Source: Deroplatys truncata | Taxonomy: Eukaryota; Arthropoda; Insecta; Mantodea; Mantidae | Reading direction: 5' to 3' | DNA length: 64,000 bases | Assembly: GCA_030765065.1 (NCBI GenBank) | Contig: CM060985.1 | Location: forward strand, 173,746,096-173,810,095 | Shown: positions 47,920 to 59,689 of the stretch, in pieces | How positions within the stretch are numbered: the stretch's first letter is position 1 | Layout of the letters: each line of letters begins with the position of its first letter | Notes under the pieces: generated by a model | What the model saw: the letters and a program-made list of their open reading frames with translations, nothing else | Told to the model about the DNA's origin: nothing | Databases searched by the model: none | Made by a program: the position numbers and the translations under genes

Positions 47920-48640
47920 AGTAGTATTTATTGTATTCTATCCAAAAATTTGATACAAAGGTCACTGGAAATGAATGTTTTGAGACTCCCTGAAACCCCT
48001 CCCCCACAAAAAAAGGCAACTAAATTTTAGAAAAAGGTTGGTCTGTGCATGTGTGTGAGGGAGAGAAACAGCCAACTCATAAATCAGTTAAATATCAAAC
48101 TTGGTATTTCAGTTCAGCATCTTCCAAGGATGCAATTAAAATACCAGAAGTTAAAGATATTTTCATGACAAATGAAATGCATATCTTGAATTTTTTTTAG
48201 AATAACCTCTGTAGTCCTCTTTATTCTGAATGACTTTTGCATAGCTGGTAAACTGTAAGATAGACAAAAGCTTACTGCACAAAAAACGTAGATCACATTA
48301 AATCACACAATTTATGTTGTGTTAACCATTTCCGAGGTATTCCTTGTTATTGGTTTGAATTTACCAATACTTTGTACTTTTCTCAAATAGGAAGTTGTTT
48401 TTGTTTGTTTGTTTGTTTGTTTGTTCCTGTTCAAAGCCATCACATAGGACCAGCTTTTAAAAGATGTGACTGCCGCTTAAGCTCTCTGTATTCTCCTATT
48501 CCCATTTAACTACAAGGAAATATGTAATGAAACCATTCGTGCAAATGTTTACGTCTTAACATGAAGTAGAAGAATATGCTTTTGTAAGAATAGTTTGCTG
48601 AAGTATGGGTAGAGAAAGTCTTGTGAATGTAACACTCGGA
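47920..48640 (+). repeat. Interspersed family R, copy 5 (diverged)
   Basis: It keeps TATTGTATTCTATCCAAAAA with TTTGATACAAAGG, ATCAAACTTGGTATTTCAGT, TGCATAGCTGGTAAACTGTA and the end motif GGTAGAGAAAGTCTTGTGAA. It contains a TTTG microsatellite at about 48400-48425. Confidence 0.7.
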
Positions 48641-48894
48641 TTATTTATTTATTTTTTTTTTTTTTTTTATTATTAAGGTGGCCTATGAATGTGTATTTCC
48701 AGAAAAAATTTCAATATTTTCTTGAATGTATTGGCTCCTCTTTCTTGGAGAAAATAAAAATATAGAAAAAGGAGCAGAGCAGCGTGCACCATGTTGGAGT
48801 AAACTGCTTTGAAACTAATGTTTAGTAAAGAATTGCTATGGGAGCAATTTATTCCAGAAGTAATGTTGGAGAGGCTCAATTACAATTTACTGTT

Positions 48895-49900
48895 TTACTT
48901 TGTATTCACTCTTAGGTTGATCCGCGTCAGAACAAACCCCAGGTGACCAGTGCACCGCTATAATGTATCCTTCCGCCATTCACACCAGAAATACTGTCAC
49001 ACTTTCAGACCATGTGGCGAGTACAAGCCACACGTAGTGTAAAAAAGAACAGAGTCCTTATTTGGACAACTGAAACGGTGACTAGCATATTGTGTAAGGG
49101 TTAAAGATAATAAGATTGATAGTTGCAACAAAATAAACGTTTGCACATATAATAATAGTCAATTCTGAAATAAATGAGCGAAAAATAAAGTAACAGGTAT
49201 GCGATAACCTAATTTATTTGCTCTCTGAAAGTGGCGCTTTATTAACTGTTGGGGGCTCATTTTAAAAAAGAAATTGTGCACTGTTACATGAATTGCATTC
49301 TTCTTAAAATCACTGCATTCTTGCATCGCGTATTTCATATGCTTTCTTTTTTTTCTGGGTGTAACCACTTTCCTCCTTTCAGATTTTTCTGCACAAGCAC
49401 TATTTGTACTTGTACTCGAAACATGGGGAACTCAGAAGTTAATTTCACCATTTCTTTCGCGGAAAGTGTTGGATATTTCTCACATAACTTATAATAAAGA
49501 TTCAGCACTATTGTTTTTTCACCACTAGTCAATGGTTTGTGCGGCTAATGCTTTATGTAATTCGACGAAGACACGAGCGAATTCATTGTCCTCCATGGTA
49601 CTGAACACAACTGCTGGTTTCTGGCTGTAAACAATATTCTGCGCCTACCCGGATGTCTGGTGACTCATACGAATTGCGTCATGGGACTTATAGCTCTGTT
49701 TTACGGTATAAATCAGTGTTAAATAAAACCTTAGGTGTTTGTATAGAATATTATACTATTTAAGGATATATTCATTCTAAAATTCAGAGATTAGCATGGG
49801 ACTACTTTCCTGGGTGCATTGCGACCATGTTGTACCATGGTGCACTGACCACGTGGGTTTGTTTTGCCGCAGATCAACCTAAGAGTGAATATAGTTTAGT
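48895..49900. repeat. MITE-like unit with inverted ends around a DDE transposase relic
   Basis: ATTCACTCTTAGGTTGATCC at ~48905 is inverted at ~49868-49890 (GATCAACCTAAGAGTGAATA). Inside, the - strand at 49532-49335 is open: MTSGEKTIVLNLYYKLCEKY, then LSAKEMVKLTSEF. This resembles the N-terminal helix-turn-helix region of DDE_3-type transposases and a similar piece at 58780-59090. Confidence 0.5.
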
Positions 49901-50440
49901 TAAAACTGCAGACATAAGAGCTCATTACTCCAGAATATTGTTTTGTTTGCGCAATTTACTTGAAGTGATCATGGATAAGATTATGAATGATATGAAAAGG
50001 GGCAAAAATTTCATCTTAAGAGAGAAATGTTTCTTGATAGAGATAATGAAAATCAATTAAGCAATATAGAGTGCAAAAAACATGGTATAAAGGTGCTGTT
50101 AAAGAAATGTCTGGAAAGTTGTGACGTTTAAAGCTTCGAACAACAGGAAATCTATTGAGAAGCGCAGCTTAAAATTCTTGCAAACAATGTTCCTAATCTT
50201 CATATTTGCATTGCAGATCACTTGCAAGTTGATGGAGAAATACACTTTCGGATTCAGAAAAGCTCACCATATTTACCAGATGCGCACAAAATACCAACAT
50301 GCGTGCAGTCAATTGCACCCACAATGAGTGGGAAACCTGCAAAAGTGAAGAAGAATTGTGTGTTATTTTCTGAACACTCATTTATATTTATGTACCTTAA
50401 CCTCAAAAGCCTCTAACAATGTGAAGAAGGATACTACCAG
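49900..50440 (-). pseudogene. Harbinger (HARBI1-like) transposase relic, copy A
   Basis: The - strand reads GFPLIVGAIDCTHVGIL, containing the first catalytic Asp in the 'GAIDCTHV-I' block of HARBI1-type DDE domains, then broken RK-YFSIN-Q-ICNANMKIRNIV-like residues. Just before it TTTTGCAG could be a splice acceptor. It is matched in inverted orientation by 53010-53760. Confidence 0.65.
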
Positions 50441-50655
50441 CAAGCATCGGTGAATGTGATTGCCTGCAACTATTTGAAATGTTCCAGTATGAAACACTTG
50501 TAGGATGCATAAAATTTTAGTTTGGTTGATACAGCTGAATTTATGCAGTGAGTCTTGATGTAAATGCTCTCAAAGCAGGTTCAAAAAGAAATGTAAAAGA
50601 TTGCTTCCTAATGCTGATAAAGTTCCGTGAACTCTATGTAAAAGTATCATATGTA

Positions 50656-51907
50656 CGATGGCTGTCCCAGAAGTAGCCGATCTAACAAAGAAAACACACA
50701 AATGTTGGGAAAAAACATCTTTGTTTCTCTACATAGTCTCCTTTCAGCTTGATACATTTTTCCCAGCGATGTTCAGTAGCTTTGATACCCTGTTCTCACT
50801 AGAACCGCCGAGTTCTGCAAAATAGCCATCAACTGCAGGCTCCACTTCTTCATTGTTGGCAAATCTTTTACCACCAAGCCATTTCTTCAACTTTGGAAAC
50901 AGAAAATAATCAGAGGGGGCTAAGTCTAGTGAATAGAGTGCATGATGCAGCAATTCAAACTTTAACTCATTGATTTTGGCCATGGCGATAATGGATGTGA
51001 GAACTGGTGCATTGTCTTGATGAAACAGAACTGTCTGTTTTGCTAAATGCAGCCGTTTTTACTTGATTTCATCATTCAAACGCTCCAATAAGTTTGCATA
51101 ATACTCACCATTGATTGCTTTTCCTTTTTGAAGATAATCAATGAAAATTACATCTCAAAAAAACTGACCTTGCCTCCAGATGGAACCGTCTTTGGAGCTG
51201 ATTCTCCCCTTTCAATCCATTCTTCGTCTCGGGTGTGAAGTGATGGACCTATGTTTCATCCATGGTTATGAATCAGTGCAAAAACTTGGCTTTATTGCAG
51301 CGAAACGTCACCAAACACTAGACTGAAACATCCTCATGACACTGCTTTTGTTCCATTGTGAGTAAACGTGGCACCCATCTTGCGCACAGCTTTCTCATGT
51401 TTAAATTTTGAGTTAGTGTGCGATGTCCAGCACTTTTTGAAATGACTACGATGTCTGCTAGCTCGTGCACTTTCATGTGACGGTCATCCAATACCATTTT
51501 GTGGATTTTCTTCACAATTTTTGGCGTGGTCACCTCATTTGGTCGACCACTGCAGTGCTCATCTTGGTAGCTTGTACGGCCTCGCTTAAACTCTGCCACC
51601 TAATATTTTACTGTTGTAAACGAAGGAGCAGACTCCCCCAGAGTAGACTCTAGCTCAGCTTTAATATTAGTTGGACTAAGACCTTTGAAATGAAAGTATT
51701 GTATCACATAATGATGGGCAGTTTTATTCATGTTTACAAATTCGCTGAGAGAGTTCACTATTGATGGTTGCCAAACAATTACTAAACAACATAGCTTCAT
51801 CAAACTTCAAACTTAAGCTTTATAAGAGTGGTACTTTCCACCATAGTCATTTGTTTGAAACAACCGCTATATATCCGTCAAGTCAGGTACTTCTGGGACT
51901 GCCCTCG
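50656..51907 (-). mobile_element. Mariner transposon, decayed but with both ends
   Basis: The 1,252-bp element has TA at 50654-50655 and 51908-51909. The left end CGATGGCTGTCCCAGAAGTA mirrors the right end TACTTCTGGGACTGCCCTCG. The - strand reads MNKTAHHYVIQYFHFKGLSP (51600-51740), MAEFKRGRTSYQDEHCSGRP then LNMRKLCARWVPRLLTMEQK (51318-51599), and LYSLDLAPSDYFLFPKLKKW near the end (50744-50983), which holds the final Asp of mariner's DD34D triad. Stops and frame changes separate these pieces. It moves by cut-and-paste into TA. Confidence 0.92.
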
Positions 51908-51951
51908 TATCTCGCCTTACCCATACTGTACTTACTATCGCATTCTTCAGT

Positions 51952-52490
51952 GAAATCAATGTAATCTAAGAAATCCAGGAATGCGTCAAAATATCTTCCT
52001 ACAATTATGATCCAGTATTATAGTTCACTCGACAGTTATGTTACTGCAACTAAGTTGCGAGAGTAAATTCTAACCTGTATTTGTGCTCTTATTTACTTTC
52101 ATAGTAACATGCTACATGATGGTGCTCTCTGGTATTTACTTCTGTAGTAATTTACTCTAGGGGTGGCATGCACCAACCTGGAGTAAGCTCTACTTCCGTA
52201 GTAAACTACTATTCAAGTCAACACTTGGCGACTTCCGTGCAAGAGTAAACTACTTCCAAAGAATTTTACTCCTTTCAGATACTCAGATTATATTACCGCA
52301 GAAGTAAATGTCGGAGAGCACCATCATGTAGTATGTTACTATGGAATTAAATAGAGCACAAATATAGGTTAGAATTTACTCTTGCAACCTGGATGGAGTA
52401 ACTAACCTGTCGATTGAACTAAAATACTGTATTGTATTTATAGGAAGATATTTTTGACGCATTCATGGATTACTTAGGTTAAATTGATGG
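51952..52490. repeat. Hairpin: ~205-bp inverted arms around a ~120-bp loop
   Basis: The left arm 51952-52160 and the right arm 52282-52490 are reverse complements with scattered mismatches. Shared blocks are AATGCGTCAAAATATCTTCC, GAGTAAATTCTAACCTGTAT with the following TTGTGCTC, and ACATGCTACATGATGGTGCT. The loop contains CATGCACCAACCTGGAGTAA, which is the left end of the Harbinger-like element described next. Confidence 0.88.
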
Positions 52491-53998
52491 GGGGGAAGAA
52501 AAATGGGAATGCTGTAGTCATATGATACTTATACAGAGAGAGAAAAGAAAGAATCTTATACACGCCTTTTGAACCTGCTTGGAGAACATTTCAACAAAAC
52601 TCGGACACAAATTCAGTTCTATAATCCAAATTGTAATTATTGTTATGCGTCCTATGAGTGTTTCGTACCGGAATATTTCAGAAGCTTGAGCTGGCATTAC
52701 GATGAATTTAACGTAATGTGACAGTCTTACACTGTATTAAATGTGGATATTTAGAATTGATTTAATGCCATGTAATTAAAAGTTTGGCAAAGTCAAACTT
52801 TTTCTTCCCATTATGTCAAGTTTGATTTCACATGGTAATTAGATCCAATCGGTACTAGCTCGAAGTAATAAAAGAACTATGAATCAAGAGTCACTCTCAT
52901 TACGTTAAGTGCTTGCCAATTATACCTTTAATTTACCAGCATTTTCATGTCACGTTAAGTAAAGTTCATCGTAATCCCAGTATTACAGGCGATCTTATAA
53001 ATAAACGTTCATCACGTGTCTGCTTGCTGTGCATTTCATTGTGTTGTTAAATCGCTTTTGAGGTTAAGAGCAAGGTACATATCTACACTTATAAATATAC
53101 ATGAGTGTTCAGAAAATAAAAGGCAATTCTTCTTCACTTTCACAGATTTCCCACACATTGTGTATGGAATTGACTGCATGCATGTTACTATTTTGTACCC
53201 ATCCGTGAATATGGTGAACTTTTCCGAAATCAGAAAGGGTATTTGTCTATCAACACGCAAATGATCTGCGATGCAAAATGAAGATTAGAAACATTGTTTC
53301 CAGAATTTTAAGCTGCTCTTCAGTACGTTTTCCCGTCGCTAGAATTATTAAACTCGTCAATCACAACTTTCCAGCATCTTTATAACACATTTTTACTTTT
53401 CTACATTACTTGGGTCTTCACTGAAAATGTTAGTAAAAGTAATCTCCCATAAATCAGAAATGTAAAAAACTAATAAACCTAAAACAAAAAGTAATTAAGA
53501 ATACACGTTAAAGAGTGTTGGTGGTATCTCACTGGCTTTGAAGACCAATGTAATGCAGGTAATCACATTTTTTTACACTCGTATTGTTTAAATGGGTTTT
53601 CTTTATTTCTGCCAACAAACATTTATCTCTCTCACTGATGTTTCTCCCCTTTTCCTATCACACATAACCTTATTCATGATTGCATCAAGTAAATTGCTCA
53701 AACAAAACAATACCTTCGGGAATAATGAGTTGTTACTTCCGTAGTCATAACTAAAAGAGTAAATTGTAATTGAGCTCTCTGTTGCTTTTGGAGTAAATTG
53801 CTCCCATAGTAACCTACTTCCATAGTGGGGGCTTCTTTAGTAAATGTTACTTCTGAAGCAATTTACTCCAACCCTAGGAGTACCTGAATGGAGTAAAATA
53901 CTTTGGAAGTAGTCTACTCTGATACGGAAGACGCTGAATGTTGGTCTGAATTGTAGTTTACCGGGGAACTAGAACTTACTGTAGGTTGGTGTACACTG
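52163..53998 (+). mobile_element. Harbinger-like transposon, copy B, with long inverted ends
   Basis: The left end GGTGGCATGCACCAACCTGG with the next ~110 bp is repeated inverted at ~53885-53998 (TAGGTTGGTGTACACTGTCC). Both carry ACTACTTCCAAAG-ATTTTACTCC. Inside, the + strand reads FPHIVYGIDCMHVTILYPSV and NMVNFSEIRKG (53145-53240), then in another frame INTQMICDAKMKIRNIVSRIL. This is the HARBI1 DDE block with the first Asp. The frame is broken at least twice. Interior sequence at 53600-53760 matches 49900-50060 in inverse orientation. Confidence 0.7.
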
Positions 53999-54139
53999 TC
54001 CACAGTGAACAAAATAAAGGGACAACTTCCAATTGCTGTTCAAATGTAATGTATTCCATTTCTTTAAGTGGATTATGCACAAGCTCTGTGAACATTAAGA
54101 TTCTGTAATTACAATGTATTTGCTTATTTATCATTATAG

Positions 54140-54280
54140 GTGAAAAAGGATCCAGATTCTGGCCAATCTAAAGGCTTTGGATTTATAAGATTTGGGAGCT
54201 ATGAGTCCCAAATGCGTGTGCTTGCCCAAAGGCACATGATTGATGGTAGGTGGTGTGACGTGAAGATCCCAAACTCAAAG
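54140..54280 (+). CDS. TBPH: TBPH coding exon 3: second half of RRM1
   Basis: Residues 137-183: [20 protein letters not shown], then [20 protein letters not shown] and VKIPNSK. It contains RNP1 (KGFGFIRF) and the last strand of RRM1. Both junctions are phase 0 (TTATAG|GTG and CAAAG|GTAAGT). Joined to 19160 it reads [20 protein letters not shown], as in other insects. The following exon should begin the linker to RRM2 (KVFVGRC-type), but none of that sequence occurs before base 64000, so at least 9.7 kb of another intron follows. Confidence 0.97.
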
Positions 54281-55559
54281 GTAAGTGTACTAGTACTCTG
54301 AAGCAATTTAATAATTGGTTATTAACTCACTAAGGACTTATAGTTTCGTTTAGTATCAGTGGAATTATTAAAATCATTTTTCAGCTTCCCAGAATATTTT
54401 AATAGAGGAAAAGAAATATATTGTGGTGATGTGTGGTTTTCAATTCTTGGAGGTTTTATTTAAATGCTGTGTGCAGAAGCAATATGTAGATGATGGTGTG
54501 AGTTAAATAATGCCTCGGATATAATTGCTAATTTGTTAAGACGGCGTCTAGCAGCAGACACTAAAGGTAATACTAAATTGCAATGTGATTTGAATGTACA
54601 CTTGACTTGCTTCACTTAGTGGGCGATATAGCATACATCATGAGCAGACTTGTTGCTGATATCCTTAACCCCATAAAACAAACACATCAGAAACCTCATA
54701 AAAACAATAAGGTAGAAAAGATAACTCCATCCAAGAAACCAGGAATTTAAGGAATCATTTATTAAGACTGTGAAGAAAATATGTAGGAAAGATCAAAAGA
54801 ACCAGATGGAAGGAACACCTGAGACACACACAGAACAACAAAATATAGAAATTGGCAGTAACTTTACACTTCTGGAACAGATACCACCTGTTAAGATTTC
54901 TACAATGACCACTAGAACTAGACATTTGGGGAAAAAATTGACATACTAAACAAATGGATTTTGAAATTCCTGCTGAAGACAACCTTCTACTCTGGTTTTA
55001 TTATAACTAGAGGTGATTTTATTTCTTTACATTTGTGTTGATTTGAAATACAAAACTTGTTGTTTTTATAATTTCTCTATTTCAACAAATTCACTCTGAT
55101 TTTTATGGTGAGCAGCCAAATCATGTAGTTGTTGAGAAGTTTTGCATTATTTCTTTACTGCCACTAGATAGAAGTCTCTTGGACTGTGTGAATGTACAGT
55201 ACCATGAACAATAATGCCAAAGAAATGTGGCTTTGTTGTCATGACAAAATGTTAACTCAGTGTTATGAAAATATTGCTACAGTCAATTAGATTCTACTTC
55301 TTTACTTTAATATAAGGGAGAACAGTATTGTGTAGAATAAATAAAGTAATTTAGCAATGGAGTTTTTATTATGATCTTTTACAATGGAAATTGAAGATCA
55401 ACATTATTCAGGAGATGTCAGACATGGAATTAAAAAGAAAGAAAACGACAGATGTGAACATCAATAAATTTCAGTCAATTGGCAGTTCTCACACCTTACA
55501 GTTCCTTCTTGAATTATCTGGAATCAAGTGAAAAATGTTTTAAAGAAAAGAAAACCAAA

Positions 55560-57515
55560 ACTTATTTATTGCTAACATCCCAAGTATCAAGAGTGACATT
55601 ACCTTATTCAAAACTATAACATAGCAAGTCCTCTGCATTTGCTGGTGTCAGTCTCCTCCTCCTGTTGCTAACCACCAAGCTGTATTTACAGAAAGATCTC
55701 TCCAAGTTAACACTGAATCATGGAAACCACACAGTGATATAATCTGGATGAGATGATTTCAAATTGCAAATTACCTCCATCTTCACTTGCACATGCTCCT
55801 CCTTGCTAACATGTTCTCTGAAGGTGCAAGGTGTCCTTGTGTATGGTATACATTCTTTAAGCTTAAGTAGCTCTGTAAGGGACAAGACCTTCGAGGCATT
55901 TGTTGGATCAAATTAATCTGACCTGGATCAGTCATCTTCAATTGTTTGATTTTCACCAAAGCTACTTGTGAGGAGGCAGAAGATATCTTGGTTTCAACAG
56001 CAATCCTTACTTTTGTTGGTAGATGACTAAATACCCCTTCACTGTATCTTACTAAGTAGACGTATGGTGGCATATGATGACCCTTCCAAGAAAGTGATCA
56101 ATTCCATATGGACACATAAAACAGCTTGCAATTTTATTATATGGATGTTAGTTGCATCAGGTTCTTACAAGAACCATATCCCCACATTCCCATCTTCAAG
56201 CGTCTTGAACAAATCTGCTATATCCTTGATATGGGTTGCCAAGTATATTGCAGTAGTCCTCCGTGGTGTAGTGGTTACCATGCTAGCTCTAGTTCCCAAG
56301 GTTGCTGGTTCAAACCCAGCAGAGGGCGATGGATTTTTTCAGACATAAAAATCCTTAGCATGGCTTCCTTTGGAAGGGAAGTAAAGCTGGTGGTTTGTGT
56401 TGTAGATTTACGTCACATGGAAGAACCTCAAGCCTGATAAAAGAGGCTTCTGAGCAAAATTACTGGTCTTTCACGCCCAATATAGAATGGGACGCTAAGC
56501 ACTGCAGCAGTTAAAAAGAATCCATAAATAAAACTCAATTTTAATATAAGTACATTGTAGATTTAAACCAAAAGCTCCATCTGAAACACACTGGCATAGG
56601 AAAAGCACATATTTTATGCTTTTCAGCAGAGTCCTCGTACTTCAACTTAAAAAGTGATATGTGACTATTTTTGCATTTCTTAGTGTTTAGGAACGTATTT
56701 TTCATTTTCACGCCTGCAAAGTTAAGTTCATTCGTCTTCAAAAAGTTTCCCAACAAGGTTTATTTTGTTTGCCCAGCACCGGAATATGATTCAGCTCTTC
56801 CATTATCTTTCAGGGTATTCACACGCATCATATAACTGAAGAATCCGTTATTACTGCTATGGCATCATTTTCAATTTCATATGACCACAGGGTATCCAAA
56901 TGGTTTGGTCCATTGGCCATATCCAGCATTACTGACAAAGACAAATGCACCATTCTGTTGCTGGCACAGCAAGACGAAGCAACACATTGAATACACAACT
57001 ACCATTTTTATCTGTTGTTTTGTTGTATAATATGAACACATCTTTGTTTTTCACATCCTCTTTTATTTTCTCTTGCTTTTTCTGTCCCAACTTTCCAATG
57101 TATTTTTGCCAAATCCAGTTTGCAGTCAGTAATTCCCCTACGCCACCTTGAATACAATTACTCATCCAGTTTTGGATTGCAGGATGATCAAGTTTCTCGA
57201 CTGATATCTTTCGCTTGACTTGCATTAGTTAGCATTTCTTACAACATGGCCACATGTAGGGTATTGGCACAAGCTTGGGCAGATTTTGGGCATTTCATGT
57301 GTTTATCTGTAACTTCAGATTTGAATTCCATGGTACACTCTTGTAATGTTACTTTTACCTTTGGCATGCTGTATTCAAAACCACTATAGTCTGTTGTCTG
57401 CAGTAACGCAGTAGTAACATACACTTCCAAGTTTCCAACAGTAATGATGCTGGTTGCTATACAGATGCTCATGATGTCATGACTCATTAATTCCCGCTCT
57501 TGGTGTGTCAATCAG
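55560..57515 (-). pseudogene. hAT transposase relic (CGGBP1-like group), split by a SINE
   Basis: From right to left on the - strand: MPKVKVTLQECTMEFKSEV and HMKCPKSAQACANTLHVAML (57511-57239), then QVKRKISVEKLDHPAIQNWM, GELLTANWIWQKYIGKL and VFILYNKTTDKNGSCVFNVL (57225-56929). These are followed by FLKTNELNFAGVKMKNTFLN with FPMPVCFRWSFWFKS (56756-56541). Beyond the SINE come VRYSEGVFSHLPTKVRIAV and further pieces to ~55560. The order matches insect hAT proteins related to CGGBP1, with the DETTD motif altered to NKTTD. Many stops break it. Confidence 0.7.
56256..56547 (+). repeat. tRNA-derived SINE, copy 7 (inside the hAT relic)
   Basis: Full-length copy. GTCCTCCGTGGTGTAGTGG and GGTTCAAACCC form the pol III head, and CATAAATAAAACTCAATTTT is the tail. 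Diverged target duplications flank it: AAGTATATTGCAGTA on the left (56241-56255) and AAGTACATTGTAGA on the right. Confidence 0.93.
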
Positions 57516-57839
57516 AATCATCGATGAACATACCAACAACTGTGCGCTGATGGCCCAGCGCATAGAATCGGCCCATAAACCAAAGTTATTGCAACACCCA
57601 TCTTATTGTTAACCGAACATTATCTTTCCAAGTATGAAGATATTGTGCAAATATATATATTGAACCCCCGAAAATGATGCTATTTGGCGAATTCATTGAA
57701 ATTTTGCTTTATTTACAAAATTCACATTTTATTGCAATTTAAATACATGCTTCTAATGATCTGAAACAAGCTATTATGAAAACAAATGACTTTACAATGC
57801 AAAATACGAAAAATATTTTTATTGCTAATTAACAAACCT

Positions 57840-59090
57840 CTTTCTGCCAAGTCATCCACAAGTACCTTTCACATGCACTTTTTAAGGGCTTTTCCAGTTC
57901 TAGGTTATATTTGATGCTTTTTTTTTATAGCCAAATTATCATTTTTTCCTCCACAATTTATTTGGTATATGTTTTGATTGTACACTATGGTGCATTGTCG
58001 ATAACACTGTTTGGCTCCAATTTAGGGAGAACTTTTTTCGAACTAAGATTTGAAAACATTGCCAATAATTACTTCATGGTAGTTCCAACTTTTTGGCTTT
58101 AAATCTAACTCCCCATCTTCCACAAAACCAGAATTGCTTCCTATGTGGAGGAGAATCAAACTCTTGCCTTCCACACACATGATTAGTGCTGTCAAAAATG
58201 CCTTTTTCATTGTTTTAAAATTGAATTGAGTTTTATTTATGGACGCTCTTTAACTACTGTGGTCCTTAGCGTCCCATTCTATATTGGGCGTGAAAGACCA
58301 GTAATTTTGCTCAGAGGCCTCTTTATCAGGCTTGAGGTTCTTTTACATGCCGTAAATGTATGACGGTAGTACCAGCTTTACTTTCCTTTCGAAGGAAGCC
58401 ATGCTAAGGATTTTTATGCCCAAAAAAATCCATCGCCCTCCGCTAAGTTTGAACCTGTGATGTTTCATTGTTCTGACAGTTTGTAGTTGTATAACCTTCA
58501 TTGGCCCAAATCTCGTCTAAATAATATATTTTATTCCCATTTTACCGTAGTTCCATTTTATGTAAATGTCTACACCACGGCACAATATCGTCCCTAACAA
58601 TAATCACATTTTTTAAAACTTTTGCATAAAGATACAAATCCTATTTCTTATAATAGATTATGCTGGGGAAAATTGTTTCAAGTCTGGCAAATCAGGATGA
58701 CTGCTTATAGTTTATCAACACTTTTTTTTAAAGTGGGTGGTTCATTATTTCCATAAAATGCACGCACTTTGCCATGCATCTCAGATCTCAGAAATTCATG
58801 TTTTATCTACAACTTCTCTCACAGTATCCATCTTTTACCCGGAGTGCAGACCCTGTCTGTAGCAGTTCTTTTCTCATACTGCAAATGCTTGTGTTGGACA
58901 TACCATCTAATTCTGATGTTAATGTCCCGATGTCATCTATGGAAGAGGTTGGGCACTTCTCACAAAACTTGTGGAAGACGTTTAGAGCAATTGTTTTCTC
59001 ACTACTACTGTTTAAAGGTTTTCCTTTTCTGTGTTTTGCTACTGCACCCTACTCACATACAAGTACCGGTCTGATTACAATGTAAGTTTG
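57840..59090 (-). pseudogene. DDE_3/Tc1-mariner-like transposase relic, split by a SINE
   Basis: The - strand at 59085-58770 gives SREKAIVLNVFHKFCEKCPT-type residues, resembling 49532-49335, then MSNTSICSMRKELLQTG. At 58110-57840 broken frames give NYHEVIIGNVFKS, then IDNAPYHSVQSKHIPNKLW-type and KVLVDDLAERGLL residues. This is the region around the second catalytic Asp in the same long-spacing group as 23931-26067. The C-terminal NPIE-W block was not found. Confidence 0.6.
58215..58462 (-). repeat. tRNA-derived SINE, copy 8 (5'-truncated)
   Basis: The body is intact but the tRNA head is lost after CCTCCGCTAAGTTTGAACC (+ strand). It is flanked by the duplication TTTCATTGTT at 58205-58214 and 58463-58472. 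Confidence 0.9.
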
Positions 59091-59689
59091 CCATACTGCA
59101 GCAAAACAGGCGGCTTATGCAGGGAACTGCTAACCATAATTCTTTTATTCTTAATGTTTCTTTTCTTCAATTGTAATCAGCATTGTTTAGTATTGTGCTA
59201 ATATTTAACCCATATTACCAATTTAATCGCTACAAATTGCGTACATGTGCAGGAAGTATTTCTACACCTGCAACCAATGAGAGCTGCCCTGACCCCTTAT
59301 GTGCGTAATTAGGTTTGTTTTGGTTCACTTCAGCCTTAGGATAAAACAAGTATACACTGGTTCATCAATGGACCGACAGAGGGATGCAGCAAGTCCATGG
59401 AAGATATTGGGTGGTATAAATAAAAGCAAGTATTAGCTCATTTCTCACTAATTCCAAGCATTTGCTTGGTTTCATATAAATAAAACTTTTCTGCTCAACC
59501 TCCTCGCGAGCAAAAGCTTGCTGACCTTGATCGCTGAGCTATTGCTCGCGATATGGTATAAATAAAAACAAGTCCTGCTCGCTGTTAGTAAGCTTTTGCT
59601 TGCTATTTCTTGAGGTACCTTCATAGGTACCTCAGCTTGTTCAACTGCATTTTAATACATTGGTGGATTTCATGATCATGGTTCCAGAG

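Larger units (their letters stand above)
19161..54139 (+). other. TBPH: TBPH giant intron (~35 kb)
   Basis: Phase-0 intron with donor GTAAGC at 19161 and acceptor TTATCATTATAG before 54140. Its 34,979 bp consist largely of transposons, SINEs and two satellites. Both splice sites are standard, and the joined reading frame matches TDP-43, so the size appears real rather than a rearrangement. Confidence 0.9.
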
